From: Lecanicillium sp. G3
Lineage: Eukaryota; Ascomycota; Sordariomycetes; Hypocreales; Cordycipitaceae
Length of the DNA: 64,000 bases
Assembly: GCA_037575805.1 (NCBI GenBank)
Contig: JAZHPD010000001.1
Location: forward strand, 1-64,000
Direction: 5' to 3'
Shown: positions 22,379 through 34,924 of the stretch, one piece after another
Layout of the letters: the number at the start of each line of letters is the position of its first letter
Numbering within the stretch: position 1 is the stretch's first letter
Notes under the pieces: generated by a model
Told to the model about the DNA's origin: nothing
Databases searched by the model: none
Seen by the model: only the letters and a program-made list of their open reading frames with translations
Program-made: the position numbers and the translations under genes

Positions 22379-25300
22379 AAACAAAAACGGCGAAAATGGA
22401 TCTACTGCGTTTGATTAAGACGTTAAGCAAGACGGGTAAGCATGCGAGAAGTCGTTGGGAAAAAAAGCCGGGCAAGATCCGGTTTCCGAGGAATTGGGAG
22501 ATGTTGGTGGCCGTTGATACCTCGCTGCATCCTTGCTCGCCCAGCCAACGGCAATTTTGGAACTGTCAATTTTCATTTGTCACTTTTTTTTTTGTGTAAA
22601 CACAAGTTGACTTTATTTCAGCGAATTGTTCAGTAACTAGAACGCATAATCTTTTCTCATATTCCCATATAACAACCTCCATTCTACTGGATGCTCTGGA
22701 AAGTGCCCTCATTTCCCATCCACAGCCTGGTCTTTCCTGTCCTCTGATCTTACGCAATTGCAGGAGCTTTTGGTCCTTCTGCGCTCCGTTTATACCTCCA
22801 TGTACTCCAGTAAGTCTTACAGCGGGAAAGAGAAGAAAGGTAGATCGGTCGATTTGTATGTAATGAGATTATCCATTTTCTTTGCCCGGTCTTCCTTCTC
22901 GGAGTAGTATGTACCCCGTAGAAGAGTTCCAGAACAAAACCGGCGACGGGGACGAGCTTAACTAGTGCTGGCCACTTATTTACCAGGTCACGTAACTCAT
23001 CAAGTCCGTTTTTTTCTTGCCTTGTTGAAACCCAGCTGGGAATTCTGGGTAAGGATCCGTAGTTTGGCTTTTTTTGGGACTGGCGAAGCTTTTCTCTCCC
23101 TTTGAGGGGGCGTCGTTGTGACGAGGCAACGCAATGCCCCTACTAAGCCGCCGTTGTGTACGGAGTACTTGTAAAAAAAGGTATGCAGGGACCAGGGGTA
23201 AGCAGAGAAGAGTACATACGTGTACACAAAAAGCTCACTGATGCCAAGCTGTGACTCTGTACGTTTTCACCACAGGCATTTCAAAACAGCAGGGACATGC
23301 GACACCCTTGTCAGCATTATCCCGTATACCCATTCTACTCCGTTGCTCTCACTCACTGCCTCTCTCCAGATAAGAGCCCGGTAAAGAGGCAAAAGAGGCA
23401 GAAGCCATTTTTATTTTCATCAATTGTGACAGTGACGAGGGTAGGGGTACGGAAACAGGAAACAACCGCTGCCGATCTTATATCGCCCCTCTCTCTCCTG
23501 GTTATATAGTGGCAAGGGAGGGTATATTGGCATTAGCTTGGTGATATTACAACGCCTCGTAGGCTTGTACAGGTAGTGCAGTGAAGGGCAGAACAGACAG
23601 GACTGAGAAAAAAAAAACTGGAGGTAACAAGGATGAGCAGAAGTTACGATCAAAGAACAGTCCCACTCTCACCGCAGAACGCAATGAAACGAAAAAGAGG
23701 CAGAAACAGAAAAAAAAAAAAATATGTCACTGTGCCCGCCCGCTCGCCCGCGAACAAAACACCGCCTTTTTGCACGTTTTTCTTCTTTTCCAATCTGCAC
23801 AATTCTCACATAGTAAAATCTCGCATTAAAAAAGCGAGACAAGAAAAAGCACTGTTTTGAAGCGTGACAAACTACAAATCAAAAGGATTGGGGCGTTTTT
23901 CCCGCTGTGGCTTTTTCTTTTTGCGCCAGGCGAGAAAACTCCACAGCGGAGGAGAGAGGAGAAAAAGAAGAAGGAAGAGAAACAAGAGCTTGCAGCTCCC
24001 CCCGGCACTGAAATGGCATGGGTTCTCCGTTAGCTTGAATTCCAGGTGCTAACTAGAAGGAAAAGAGAGCAGGTGTTGATGTTCGCCCCGGTCTGGGCGG
24101 GCGCTCCGTCTCATACCCCGAAAAGCAAAGAACCAAGAGTCACATCTTCAACATGTTGCCTTCGCTATTCCATACAAAAGATGCAGATTAATGCCGTACA
24201 TACACACGCAAAGCCCCGAAACAAAATAAAGCGATAGACATATTACGTTTGCATATTCGCAAGCCTCTTCCTCTCCGCACATCGCAGCACGCGCCCTCCG
24301 TGCCCTGGCACAGACAATGCAGCCTCATGACTTCTTCAGCAATCAAACCCCAAATACAGACGTGCAGAAATCCCTTGCAAGGAAAATAAAACCCCTTGTT
24401 GCATTGCATTGCAGGTACATTCATTGCATATTGCTACGCATCGATCACGCTGTAAGCTGAGTGCATTGTCAAGTCGCCTCCAGCCGCCGAGGTGGCATCG
24501 CAATATACAGCCTGCACGCAATTAATTAGTTTATGCAGCACTCTACTCGCCACTGCATGTGCATGTTTTGCCAACCAGTCGTCCAACGGAGGCGCCGTTC
24601 ATTAAATTCAGGCCGCAATTCACCGAGCCATGTGCAGCTTCCACTGCACGCCTGCATCGCGACTTTGCTGTGATATCAGGCACGTGGACACCCGAGCGAG
24701 CTGTTCCTTTCCCCTACAGGAAGACCGAAAGCAGGCAACATGAATCGCGGGTTTGGAGCCGCCTGCATCTCCCCCAGCTGCACCTGAGAAGGAAAAAAAA
24801 GAAAAAGACAGGCCTGCGTAACTGGAGACGCCGGCGCGGCCACCGCCCACTCCGCTTGTCCGCCAAAGAAGAGAAAGGGAAAAATTGGGACGGACAGGGA
24901 CAGGGGACGAGGTTTCTGTCCAGGGTTGTTTCTGGACAAAGGCAACTCAGGCAGGCAAGCTCGCTGTTGTACTACGTAGTCGTCACCTTGGCGGCCGTTC
25001 TGTCATAATTTTCTCGCTGGCTCGCTCACGCAGGCGGCGCAAGGAACAACCTTCCATGGAAGTTTCTATTTTAATACTTTTCCTTCCTCTGTTTTCTCCC
25101 CGTCCACGCCGCGGTTCCCCGGCCGTTGAAGCCCAACCAACGCCTCGTTATACTGGCGGTCCGAGCCATGGTGCCAGCCATGTGGTTCAGCGAGCTATCT
25201 GCCGAAATAGTGTCCCGTTCTTGGCTTCCTCGTGGTGTAAGAAAACAAAGGGAAAAAAACATCAACGGTCTACAACGCAAAACAATAAGCGTCGTCGGGA

Positions 25301-26910
25301 GTTGGAAGCGAAGGGTTGAAAAAAAAAAGTGGCTTCCCTTTGCGCGTGCGAGCTGTCACAGAAAAGCCAAGCCATATCTCTCTCATCTGCCGAGCGTTCG
25401 GCATACCAGACGAAACTCAAAAGTCACACGCGCACTACAGTCGACTTGTACGGACTTGTCGTAGCTCAACCCCGTATCCTGTGTATTCTACCATGTTGGA
25501 CAACATGCGTATCTGGACGGGCTCTGGATTGGAAGGGGAAGCTCAAAGAAAATAGCGTCGACCCGCACCATAAGCTAGCTGCCTGTTCGAGTCTTTTCCC
25601 CTATTCTCGTCGGGTGTTCCTGAAACTTGGGAGAAGCTTGAGCAGTCCCCATCGGGCTGACTATGCTCAGATGGGCCAAGGCTGACGGAGCCGTGAGCTG
25701 TGGCACTGAGTTGCAGTTAAGTGGTTTAGACGGAAACTCGTGGCAGCAGCATCTCTCCTGTCCGTAGTCCGTGTAGTCGACATGAACATGTTCTCTTCCA
25801 AGGCAGCAAGCCTCCCAATCAGTCGCCCGAATAGCCTTGGGCCACAAGTGATCACCAAAGCCACATAATCCACACCCACAATATGCCCACACAATCTATG
25901 GAGGAGCCAGAGGAGACAAAGGAGCGGGCGGCGACTGCGGTTCTCTTTTTCTTTCGGGCTCAATCTCCACTAGTGCCGTCATTCTCCACAAAGCCAGTCT
26001 CTTCATCAGAGCCTGGCCACCGCCGGCCGGGTTGGGCCTGGCCCAAAGTGGTGCGTGAGTGACAGCCAACCTGCGCACATGGACAGAAGGTCCGGCGTCA
26101 ACAAGACCGGGGTGCCTGGCCGTGCTCTGGCTGGTCTCTGAGGCGAATGGCGAGCCATCGACAGGCCTTGAGACCGTATGAGCAGCTAGGCCATGTCAGC
26201 GGTGGGAAGCTAGCACCGCAGTGGGCATGACTGGGCAGACTGGCCTGGTTTGGCGCCGGGGCTTCGAAGATTTGGGGGAAGCTCGGTGGATAAGAATAGC
26301 CCGCAGCTGAAGAACTATTCTCGGGGGCTTCACTACTGGGTATGACTGGCCGGCGCCAGGCCAGGGGCCACGTCCAAGGTCAAGGTTGCGGGCTGGCATT
26401 CCATCTCGGTTATAGCCCCGTGTTTGTAACAACAACAACGTCGTGACCTGCCTACCTGTATCTGTGTAACACGAACCCTGTGCTGTGCTTTGCTGCTTCT
26501 TCTGTATTTTTTTCCGTCGGTTTTTCTTTCGCATTGTACAAGAGTCAACTGGTCGGAAAAACGAGTCGACAATTGATCTTCGCATCTGCCTGAGAGAGTG
26601 TGTCGTTTATTTTCTGCAAGGATCTCGGCTCCCGCACCTGCACTAACCGTGTTAGGGGCCAGCCTCGTTGCTGCAAGCTTGATGTGCGAGTAGCAGGCAG
26701 ATTGCGTTGCCAGCATTTGTATTTTGTTCGTTTGCAGGGCAAACGAGCTGTGCGGTTCATCTGAGTTTTTCCTGCGCCGCCGACGGGGAGCTTGCATCTC
26801 ACGACCTTTTCAGTTTATGCACGCGGGCAGCCGTCGAATTCAGACTCTACCCGAACTTGCAAGACAAAAAAAAGAAAAAGCCAGAGCGGCCAGCTTGGAC
26901 GGGAATAACC
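22379..26910. other. 4.5-kb gene-free region
   Basis: No open frame has family motifs or convincing coding bias. The first part is the 3' side of the D-lactate dehydrogenase gene. Around 23.58-24.2 kb there are A-rich, fragmented tracts, and a GTACGGAGTAC element lies at 23158-23168. The last few hundred bases form the promoter and leader of the unknown protein starting at 26911. The length and A/T-tract content resemble a decayed intergenic island, but no transposon ends or reverse-transcriptase remnants are recognisable. Confidence 0.5.
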
Positions 26911-29900
26911 ATGACCATGGAGCCAGCCGACTCGTTCCCGGGCGCCGTCACGATAAACCCAAGCACGATCACGACGATTACGAGCGACAACAACTACAAA
27001 CGCGCAGCTCGGCCGAACCGACATTCTCTGCTGCCATTTCGCCACGTCTCGAGCTCGTCTGAAGAAGACGCCAGCCACGGCGGCCACAGCAATCGCTACA
27101 GCCGACGATTCAACCAGGGCTTCAAGTTCCTCGACCTCTCGTCCAAGACACGAGCCACCAGCAGCGGCGATGGCGCACGAAGAGATCATGTCCGGGGACA
27201 GCCGTCTCAAGGGTCCGGCAGCGGCACCGGCACGCAGTCGCCATCGAGCTCGACAATGTCCTTTCCGGCCATGACAAAGGAGGAATTCGAGTCATTACCG
27301 CCGACGATACGAAGAAAGGTGAGTAAGCTGGACTGCCATTTTGCTTTGTTTGCCAGTTTCCTTCTTTTTAAAAAACGACGGATCAAGACTTTGTATATAT
27401 TTGCTTTTGCACTGCACCTTTTTGGGGCTTTCTCTTCGTTTTTGGGTTATGCCGAGTGGCAACGCAACAAGTGTTGAAGACCAAACGAGGACGGATCAGC
27501 GATGATAACAAACGCAGTAAAAAGCAAAGTGATATGCAAAACTCTGGTTTTTTCTTCTTCTTTCTTTCCAAGTCGACAATGCACACAAGGCCCGGCCATT
27601 TCCCGCTCCGGGAAAGCGGACGGACAAACACACAGACGCACATCTGCAGGTGGCATGTCTCTGGCGATGCGACACTAGCGGGCACCGGTGGCTGCGAATC
27701 GAGAGTTGTCAGAGACATTGAGAAAAAGCAAAAAGTATTGCTTTGCGGCCTTCCTTTTTTTTTTTTTTTTTTTTTTTAATTCGACGAAGCGAGTGCCCAG
27801 TCGGAGAGAAACAGAAAGAAATAGCTTTCCGCAGGGGCTTTTGTCTGCAAGGCCGGACTTGCTTTTCGGGATAGAGCTGTGTTCGGGCTGTGCGATATCT
27901 GCAGCACCACGCAGACTATGTGCCAGTAGCCACGGTCTCATCCTGCAGTTTGGCCATGTTGCTTTTTCATTGGTGATGACCGGGGCCGCTTTGGTTTGCA
28001 GCGGTTGCGACGGTGGGCAGGGCTGGCTGGCCGGCTGCCCGTCGATAGCGTCGCGCGGAACCGTCGCCTGGTGCATTCCAACGTGAGGGGCATGGCTGGA
28101 GCGACAAGGATGATATGGTGTCAAGTGGGCAGCGTATTTTTCGGGAAACCGTGCATCGAAGGATGTGGCGACGGGACAGCAGTTGAAGCAGGACGAGGAC
28201 GAGGGAGCTTGTCGTGGCAATCAAGGGAGCTCGAGTTGGGCCGACTTGCTGCCATGCCGACTTTCCTGTGCTGTCAAATGCCGCCTGTCATATGCAACTG
28301 CCAGGTCCCCGGATCTGTCTTGCACCGACAACAATGGCCAAGGTGCGACTGGTACAGGCGTGGTACCTCTGACGGGTGCGCAGCAAGGGTGATGGGTGTA
28401 TGCACATGCACTAGATGAGATGTCGCGGCATGTACGTGCACGGCATGCACAGCTACGTGAGCATGAATTATACAAAAACTACGCACATATATCATCGGCA
28501 CAGCGCAAGTGCACACGGTTCTGTTGACATGTGCGCTGCACTGCACGTCGTCACCTTATCTGGCTCTATCAAAAAGCAACCATGCCACAGCCACGCAAAA
28601 GAAAATTTGGAAAACGGAAATGCCAACACAATCGACTCTTTGCTTTTTACACCCACCAACCTCTGGTGGCTGCGCCATGCAGCTGAGCAACCAACCCACT
28701 GGAGTTTTGGTGGCTGGCAGCAGCGCACCGTACCGAGTCCGAGTCCGAGTCCAGGGACCAGGCCTGCCAGGTACAGAGTTTCGGTGCGCAGCGATTTAGC
28801 TCCCTGGCGGCCAAGGGAAGGGTGTAGCGGGAAAGAAGGACTCTGATGCGAGCTTTGCGAGTTGTGTGGTTGCAAAGTCTTGCCTGCGTGGTACTGTACC
28901 TGAGGCAATGTCTGTTACCGGGACGGGATGGTTCCAAATCCCCCTTTGTGACTTGATGGTGTGCTCCTTTTTTTTTTTCTTTTTTTCTTTTCTTTATTTC
29001 CTTTTTGCTGCCACATCATTTCTGGAACAAGGTCGCGTAATGCCCCATTGCGGGCAAGAGGGGACAGCGCAGCCGTGGAGAGCTGGTTTTTCCTTTTTTT
29101 CTTTTTACTCTTTACTCTTTTTCCTTTTCAAGTGAGGAGGAGGAAGAAGGGCTGGCCATGTGTCAGGGTAGGAAACTCCCACCGGCTGGGGTCCTGCAGC
29201 AAGCGTCCGCTGGTTTGGGTTGCATCGGCACTAGCTAGGCTGCATGCTATTGTTACCCACTATAAGCTGGAGCCCATTAGAGCAGCAAAAGAGAAGAGGG
29301 GGCCTTTGCACTGGGTACTGGTATAGGCAGGGGGACAGCGAGTAGTTAACTGGTCCCTGGAGCACAGAGCACGGAGCACCGAGTACCGGTACCTGGAGTA
29401 TCCGGGCTGGGGGAGGTAAAGAGAGGTACATGTCCGGATACCCACCGGCAGAGCTCGTCACGGCTCGTCACAGCTCGTCACAGCTCGCTCGTCACAATCT
29501 GACATCTGCCAGCTGGTACTTCCGTACCGAGTACACTGTTTGTATTTGCGAGCAAAAAAGAGCTGCGTTGGCCGTGGTTGAACGCTCTCGAGTACCTCAT
29601 CTCTACTTCTCTCTGCCAAGTACAGGTACGGCTGTTTTTCTTAGCCGCCGGCTCTCCCAAGTACTCCGTACCATCTCCAACTTCACTTCCCACCGCCTCC
29701 CAAGCATTACCCCCCAAGGCTTGCACACTATTGCAACTTTATGCACTCTCCGTCTCTCCGCCTTTCCGTCTCTCCGTCTCTCCGTCTCTCCCCTCCACTT
29801 TAAACAAAAGCACCGTCTGCTTCCTCTTCCTCCCCGTCGCGCAGTCGCGCAGTCGCGCCCTGCTTCGTTCCTGCGTCGAGACACGCCATTCCTCTTGGAG

Positions 29901-31935
29901 CCACCACCTCTTCTTCTGCTTTGGCTCTGTTTCGTTTTGCCTCTCCTTGATGGCCACCAGGAAACAACTCGAGTCAATTGTCTCTTGCTCCCAGACACGC
30001 CTCACCTCACCTACTTATACTACCCCTGCCCATCCTTGTCCGGCTCCTCGACTGCTACGCTGCTAGCCTGCTCGTCCCTTGTTGTCTTTTGTCTTTGCCC
30101 CCCTCCGACGCAGCCAGAGCCCATCTTGTCTCGTCTTGTCCTTTCTCTTGCAGGGTGCAATCGCACACCTTCAACCCGCAAAATACTGACAGCTACCTCC
30201 CGCCATTCAGTACTTTTCTACCCTCGAGCGCCTTCGTTTCGCCCAGGACCCCGATCCCCAAGACTCGGACGCTACCGCTACTCCGTCCGCCTCGCTGGAC
30301 AATCTCCCAAGGCTCCATCCCAATATCATCCCTGCCGCTGCCACTGCTCTGGCCACCAACGCCTGCACCAACGCCTACGTCAAACCGAGTTCCATCCCTG
30401 GCAACTACACCACCGCCGCCAATACCACAGGCTCGGGTTCCAAATCCACCACAAATCCTCCTTCCGCCGCCTCCATTGTCGCCTCACCGGGCAGATCACT
30501 CCAAGACAACCACCAGCCTGTTCGTCTCACCGTCCTCTCAAAGCTGCCGTCCGAGTCTGCTCCCCTCTCCTCACCCCGCCGCCCCAGATCCGCCCTGATC
30601 CGCCTGCACTCCAGCCCTGCACCTGCACCTGCACCCGCACCCGCACCTGTGTCCGCCTTTGACAGACACTCCAGCCTCGCCGGACTCGCCGTTATACATA
30701 AACCCGAGGACCTGCCCCGTCCGCCGCTCTCTACACGACGTAGCGTCATTTTGGATGCCACAGACGAGGCCCTCATCAAACGCGGAAAACGTCACGCACA
30801 CCTCACTGCCCGACAGCAGCACGGCCACTTACACCGAACCGCCTCGTTTGACCACGTCGCTCACAGGATGCACTCCCGCACCAGCGACGGCGCATGGATG
30901 GACGGCCGTCTAAAGGAGACGGAAAACTCCCTCTACGATAGCTTCCGATGGCTTGAAGACGATGGCGACCTTGACCTGAGCCTCGCCCTCGACGACTACC
31001 ATCAGGGCCTCCGCGAAGATGCCGCCAGCCGTCAGAGCCGCTCCTCCTCCTTCCGCCGCAAGCTCTCCATCTCCTCCAAGATGGCCTTTAGCCGCGCCTC
31101 TTCCACCCTGAGCCGTCCCACCACAAACGAAGCCACCTCGCCTTTTGGCGGCTCCGTCCTGTCTCTCCAGCAGAACCCCTCTGGCAACGGCCACGTTCGC
31201 AGACGCTCTCGCGCCCTCTCGCTCATGTCTGCCACCAAGCAGCCGCCCCCCGAGGTCACCACCGTCGCGCCTCCCCAGCCGCAGCCCGTTATGGACCCTG
31301 CCGCTCACTACCAGGATCCCGAGGCCCGCATGAAGCTCCGCGTCTACCTCGCCTCGCCGCACAAGTTTGACGAGGCCGTCGAGTTTGGCTTCCCTTCGAC
31401 CGAGCAGCAGCCCCAGAGCCCCAAGAGCCCCCAGAGTCCGCAAAGCCCCAACAGCCCTCCCAAACGCGTCGACTCTCTGCCCCGCAACAACGACCGCGGC
31501 AGCAACCTGCGCATGCAGACCCTCGTCGAGGACAAGCGCTGCTCCCTCTACAGCGACGAGACCACGGCCACCGAGTCCGACTCTCCGCGCACCCCCGACA
31601 CCATCGACCAGCCCCTCGGCTTCGAGGCCGACAATCAGGACCGCGAACCCCCCAAGGTCGACTATGCACAGGCCCACGCCTACCAGCGCGAGATGACGCT
31701 GCGCATGACCCTGACTCGCCCCGACCTGCGCGCAAATGAAGACCAGCTCTACGGATGGCAAAAGACTCGCCCTACCACATCGGACGGCCCACGCTCGCCG
31801 CTCGGACCAAAGACGGAAGACGAACTCAAGAAGGACAGCATCGAGCGACAGCTTGCCGCCATCGACCAAGAAAACATGCTTTACCCCGAGCAGGGTGGCT
31901 TGAAGCGTTTCTGGAACCGCGTCCGCCGCGCATAG
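26911..31935 (+). CDS. Conserved fungal protein of unknown function, Ser/Pro-rich, with a long intron
   Basis: Two exons, 26911-27318 and 30211-31935, join in phase 0 to give 710 aa. The junction reads SLPPTIRRK then YFSTLERLRFAQD, a short conserved block I recognise only as recurring in uncharacterised fungal proteins; it is the best evidence that the exons belong together. In support, the second exon has no ATG until 30868, so it needs an upstream exon. The N-terminus is Ser/Gly-rich. The centre has repeated Ala-Pro units and a helical patch around LYDSFRWLEDDGDLDLSLALDDY, then a basic Ser/Arg-rich segment. A Pro/Ser tract (SPKSPQSPQSPNSPP) and a C-terminal block with QLAAIDQENMLYPEQGG and a basic end follow. 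No enzyme domain or signal peptide is seen; nuclear or cytosolic location is a guess. Confidence 0.68.
27319..30210 (+). other. Long intron (about 2.9 kb) of the unknown protein gene
   Basis: The region starts with GTGAGT after an AAG codon and ends with CATTCAG before TAC. It holds a 23-nt T tract at 27755-27777, many small open frames without coding character, a tandem of about 10-bp units near 29452-29494, and strongly pyrimidine-rich DNA with TCTCCG repeats at 29.74-29.80 kb. The last 600 bp look like a fungal promoter and leader, so an alternative transcription start inside the intron is plausible. Confidence 0.5.
29452..29494. repeat. Imperfect tandem of 10-bp units (AGCTCGTCAC)
   Basis: Four imperfect copies of AGCTCGTCAC lie in tandem inside the long intron. 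Confidence 0.7.
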
Positions 31936-33562
31936 CCTCAGACACGGCAATCTGGTTCAATCGTCTGGACACCCATGACCATCATCATCCACACGGCCGC
32001 GACACCATTCTTATCCTGCAACTCAAAGCTCTATTTTTTTCATTATTATTTCAGTTTTTAGCGTGTTGTATCTGGAGAGGAGCGTCTCTTGTTTTTTATT
32101 CTCTTTTTCATTTTCCATTGCGTCATTCCATATCCCCCTCTTTTTTATCAACCATATACATCTCTTTATTTTACATTCTGTTACACTCATTTCAGTACAT
32201 CGGGTCAGGGCAGTCAGGGCACAACGTTGTTGGTTTTTGCAAAAACAGTTGGTTTTTTTCTTTTTGATGACATTTGATGGCCTTGGTTTTTTTTTTTCTT
32301 GACTTGGCTTTTTTATACCCACTACGTACATTTACAATAATCTTGTCGTTTCTTCGAGTATAAGAAGAGTAATACATTCTTTTGACCATGATTCTTTGTT
32401 ACATTTTGACTGCGTGATATTCGGAGTACATGTCCCTTTTCCCTTTCTTGCAGATTAAAGCTCAAGCTCTGACATGAGACGTGCCAATGCCAAAGCAAGT
32501 GATATGGAAGTAAGCGGCTGACTTGACTGCCCAGCTCCGGCGCAAAGCGATCTTCAACGGAGATGAAGGTGCATTGTCAAACTTGGCCGTGCGTCGCGCC
32601 ATTTTATTCTTTAAATGAGGGCACGTTATTTTCCCTTTTTTATACCACATTTACATTCTGCATTAACCCGTCTTTTCTTCCGCTTAACCCGTCTTTTCTT
32701 CCGCGAACAGATATCTCTTTTCTTCTTCTCTCATTCTGCCAAAGAACAATCTGGCTGTTCTCGGTGTCTTATATAGTACACTACTCTAGCTCATTAGCAT
32801 AAAAAAACCGATAAACTCAATCCCGCAGCGCCGTGAGGTTGAAAATACCTCGAAAACAGCCGGAAATAATAATAATTAAAAGTAAGATAAAATTTTAACG
32901 CTCAGACATTTTTTTTTTCACTGCGTATTCGTCACCGAGAAAAAACTTGGGGAAAGGGCTACGGGGTGTTCTCGAATAGGAAAAGTGTCGGATGCAACGC
33001 TGATTTCTTGACACTGGCAAAGCCAGAGAGAGTGTGAGAGAGAGGGTGGGTGGGATTAAAAGCTTTGGCCGTGCTTTTTTGGCTTTTCCTGTATTTCCGG
33101 GAAAGGGTAAAAAAAAAAAGATGGAAGAGATGATGGGCATAAAGTGTTACAGCCAGGCCCGCCTATGTGATAAGAGAGGGGGATGATGGATTTACTGACT
33201 GATCAGCAGGTCGGGGTTGTTGTTGCTCGAGTAAGCATATTGGAGGATGGGGGGAAAAGGGGGGGGATTTTTACTCGTAGATGGCCGGATGTGTTTTTGC
33301 ATCCCGAGCCCATGCGTTATGCGGTCTGGGGTATAATGATACACACCGACTGTCAGCTCACCGAGAATGACCCCCGTCAGCGCGGATTCTGCATCAACGG
33401 CGTAGTGCGGGCGCAGTGCGCATCATTCATGCTGTGTGCTTGGCGGGGAGGGGGGGGGGAGGGGGAGCGCGGGGGACGAAAATGATGGTGATGGTGATGT
33501 GCGTTATAGCTACCCGTACGAGATATACATATATCCAGGTACAGGTTACTTTTCGAGGTACA

Positions 33563-33594
33563 CATACATACATACATACATACATACATACATA
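33563..33594. repeat. (CATA)8 microsatellite
   Basis: Eight uninterrupted CATA units, flanked by GGTACA and CGTATGTACAGG. Confidence 0.95.
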
Positions 33595-34225
33595 CGTATG
33601 TACAGGTACGACGGAAAAGGAAAAGGCAAGGCAAAGAGGGGGAAAGGTGGAAAGATGGGGGTGCAGACGTCATACATGCATGCCATGCGCGCGCGCGGAG
33701 AACGACGACGGGCGACGAACCAACAGCCAGATTTCCCAGTCCATCAAAGCCAAACACACACACACACACACATACACAATTAACATACAAAAAGAGAGGC
33801 AGCAGTGCACACACACACACGCACACGCAGCATCGCGCTCCCCGAAGCCTATCCTGACACAAATTCCTCACAAGCAACGCACCGACCAACGCCTCTCTCG
33901 CCTCTCGCCTCACCTTCTTTCTACCTTGCACCCACCGACCTACAGTAGTTACCTATCCCGACACAATATGGTGTCGTCCGGCCCAGTCCCGTTCGTCCCC
34001 CTCTAACCCCCCTTGTCTGCTTTTTTTTCTTCCTTTCTCAGTGCGTCGCGCGACAATGCCGAAATATAAAAAAGAGAAGCGGATAGAACCCCGCGTGGGA
34101 CTCGCGCTCTCCCGGCACGCAAGGTGTAGACATGGGACTTGTCTTGCAGCGAGATCCTGTTTGCTCGGACAGGAAAAGTACTCGGTAGTTTTACACGGCA
34201 GTCGTACAACCGTGTTTTTGCGTGC

Positions 34226-34260
34226 ATGCACACACACGCACACACACACGCACACGCACA
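34226..34260. repeat. CA/CG-type dinucleotide repeat
   Basis: Interrupted CA units with CACACG spacing in non-coding DNA; a second, shorter CA tract lies near 33754-33771. Confidence 0.85.
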
Positions 34261-34422
34261 TGGGCATAAAAAAGGGGGTTGGGTAACATTTATTATGCCG
34301 TGGCTTCATGCTATATACATATCACATACATGCGCATTCGTCACCTCGGATATTAGATCTTGCACGCAAGCCACAAGGATCAAACCACGTCATTTATTCA
34401 TTTCTCCGATGAGATGCAAAGG

Positions 34423-34461
<39 letters not shown>
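34423..34461. repeat. 39-nt poly-A tract
   Basis: Thirty-nine uninterrupted A residues in the convergent intergenic region. It has no flanking target-site duplication or retroposon body that I can see. Confidence 0.9.
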
Positions 34462-34463
<2 letters not shown>

Positions 34464-34924
34464 AAGTCGCTTTTGATTTGAATATGCAGTCCCGACGACG
34501 CGACGCTGTTTGCGAAATGCAACAGAAGTAGACTTTCGCGCCTTCCTACTGTCTCTTCGTTCCTTGAACCAGCAAAGCTCGGACGATGGACTAAATTAAA
34601 CCACCTTCTAAATTCACAACCTTTACACATGTTCGTCCGGCTGCTGCAACGTCTGATTGCAAGGAATAGCAAAAAAAAGAAGTAAATTAACACATTTTCT
34701 CCCGCTGTTCCGGAAAATAAACTCCACCTCATGAGATGAACAATGCTGCCTACATAGCCCACTTCTTACAGTAATCCAACCTTGCACCACTTTCATCACC
34801 AAACTCACTCAAACGCTGAATCGGAATCAAGAACTTTTGCATAGCATTCACCCCATGCCCTTTGCGCTTTCAACGCTTCTAGAAATAACCTTTCGCCGAA
34901 TCCCCCCAATCCTACTATACAGCT

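Larger units (their letters stand above)
31936..34924. other. 3-kb convergent intergenic region rich in simple repeats
   Basis: This region separates the stop codons of two convergent genes. It holds both 3' untranslated regions (T-rich on the left from about 32.03 kb) and a cluster of simple repeats between 33.5 and 34.5 kb. No supported gene or RNA is visible. Confidence 0.6.

Noticed and set aside
24559..25008. Frame of 149 codons in the 22-27 kb region
   Set aside because: It is a mixture of His/Arg-rich sequence without motif or bias; judged non-coding.
29430..30662. Plus-strand frame of 410 codons across the long intron's end
   Set aside because: It is Ser/Pro/Arg-rich and overlaps the promoter-like part and a different-frame exon; no motif supports it.
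30910..31950. Minus-strand frame of 346 codons antisense to the unknown protein gene
   Set aside because: It is antisense to a frame with clear protein-like order; its content is Gly/Val/Leu/Arg-rich and unrecognised.
34423..34461. Poly-A tract as a retroposon tail
   Set aside because: No element body, internal promoter or target-site duplication is visible next to it.
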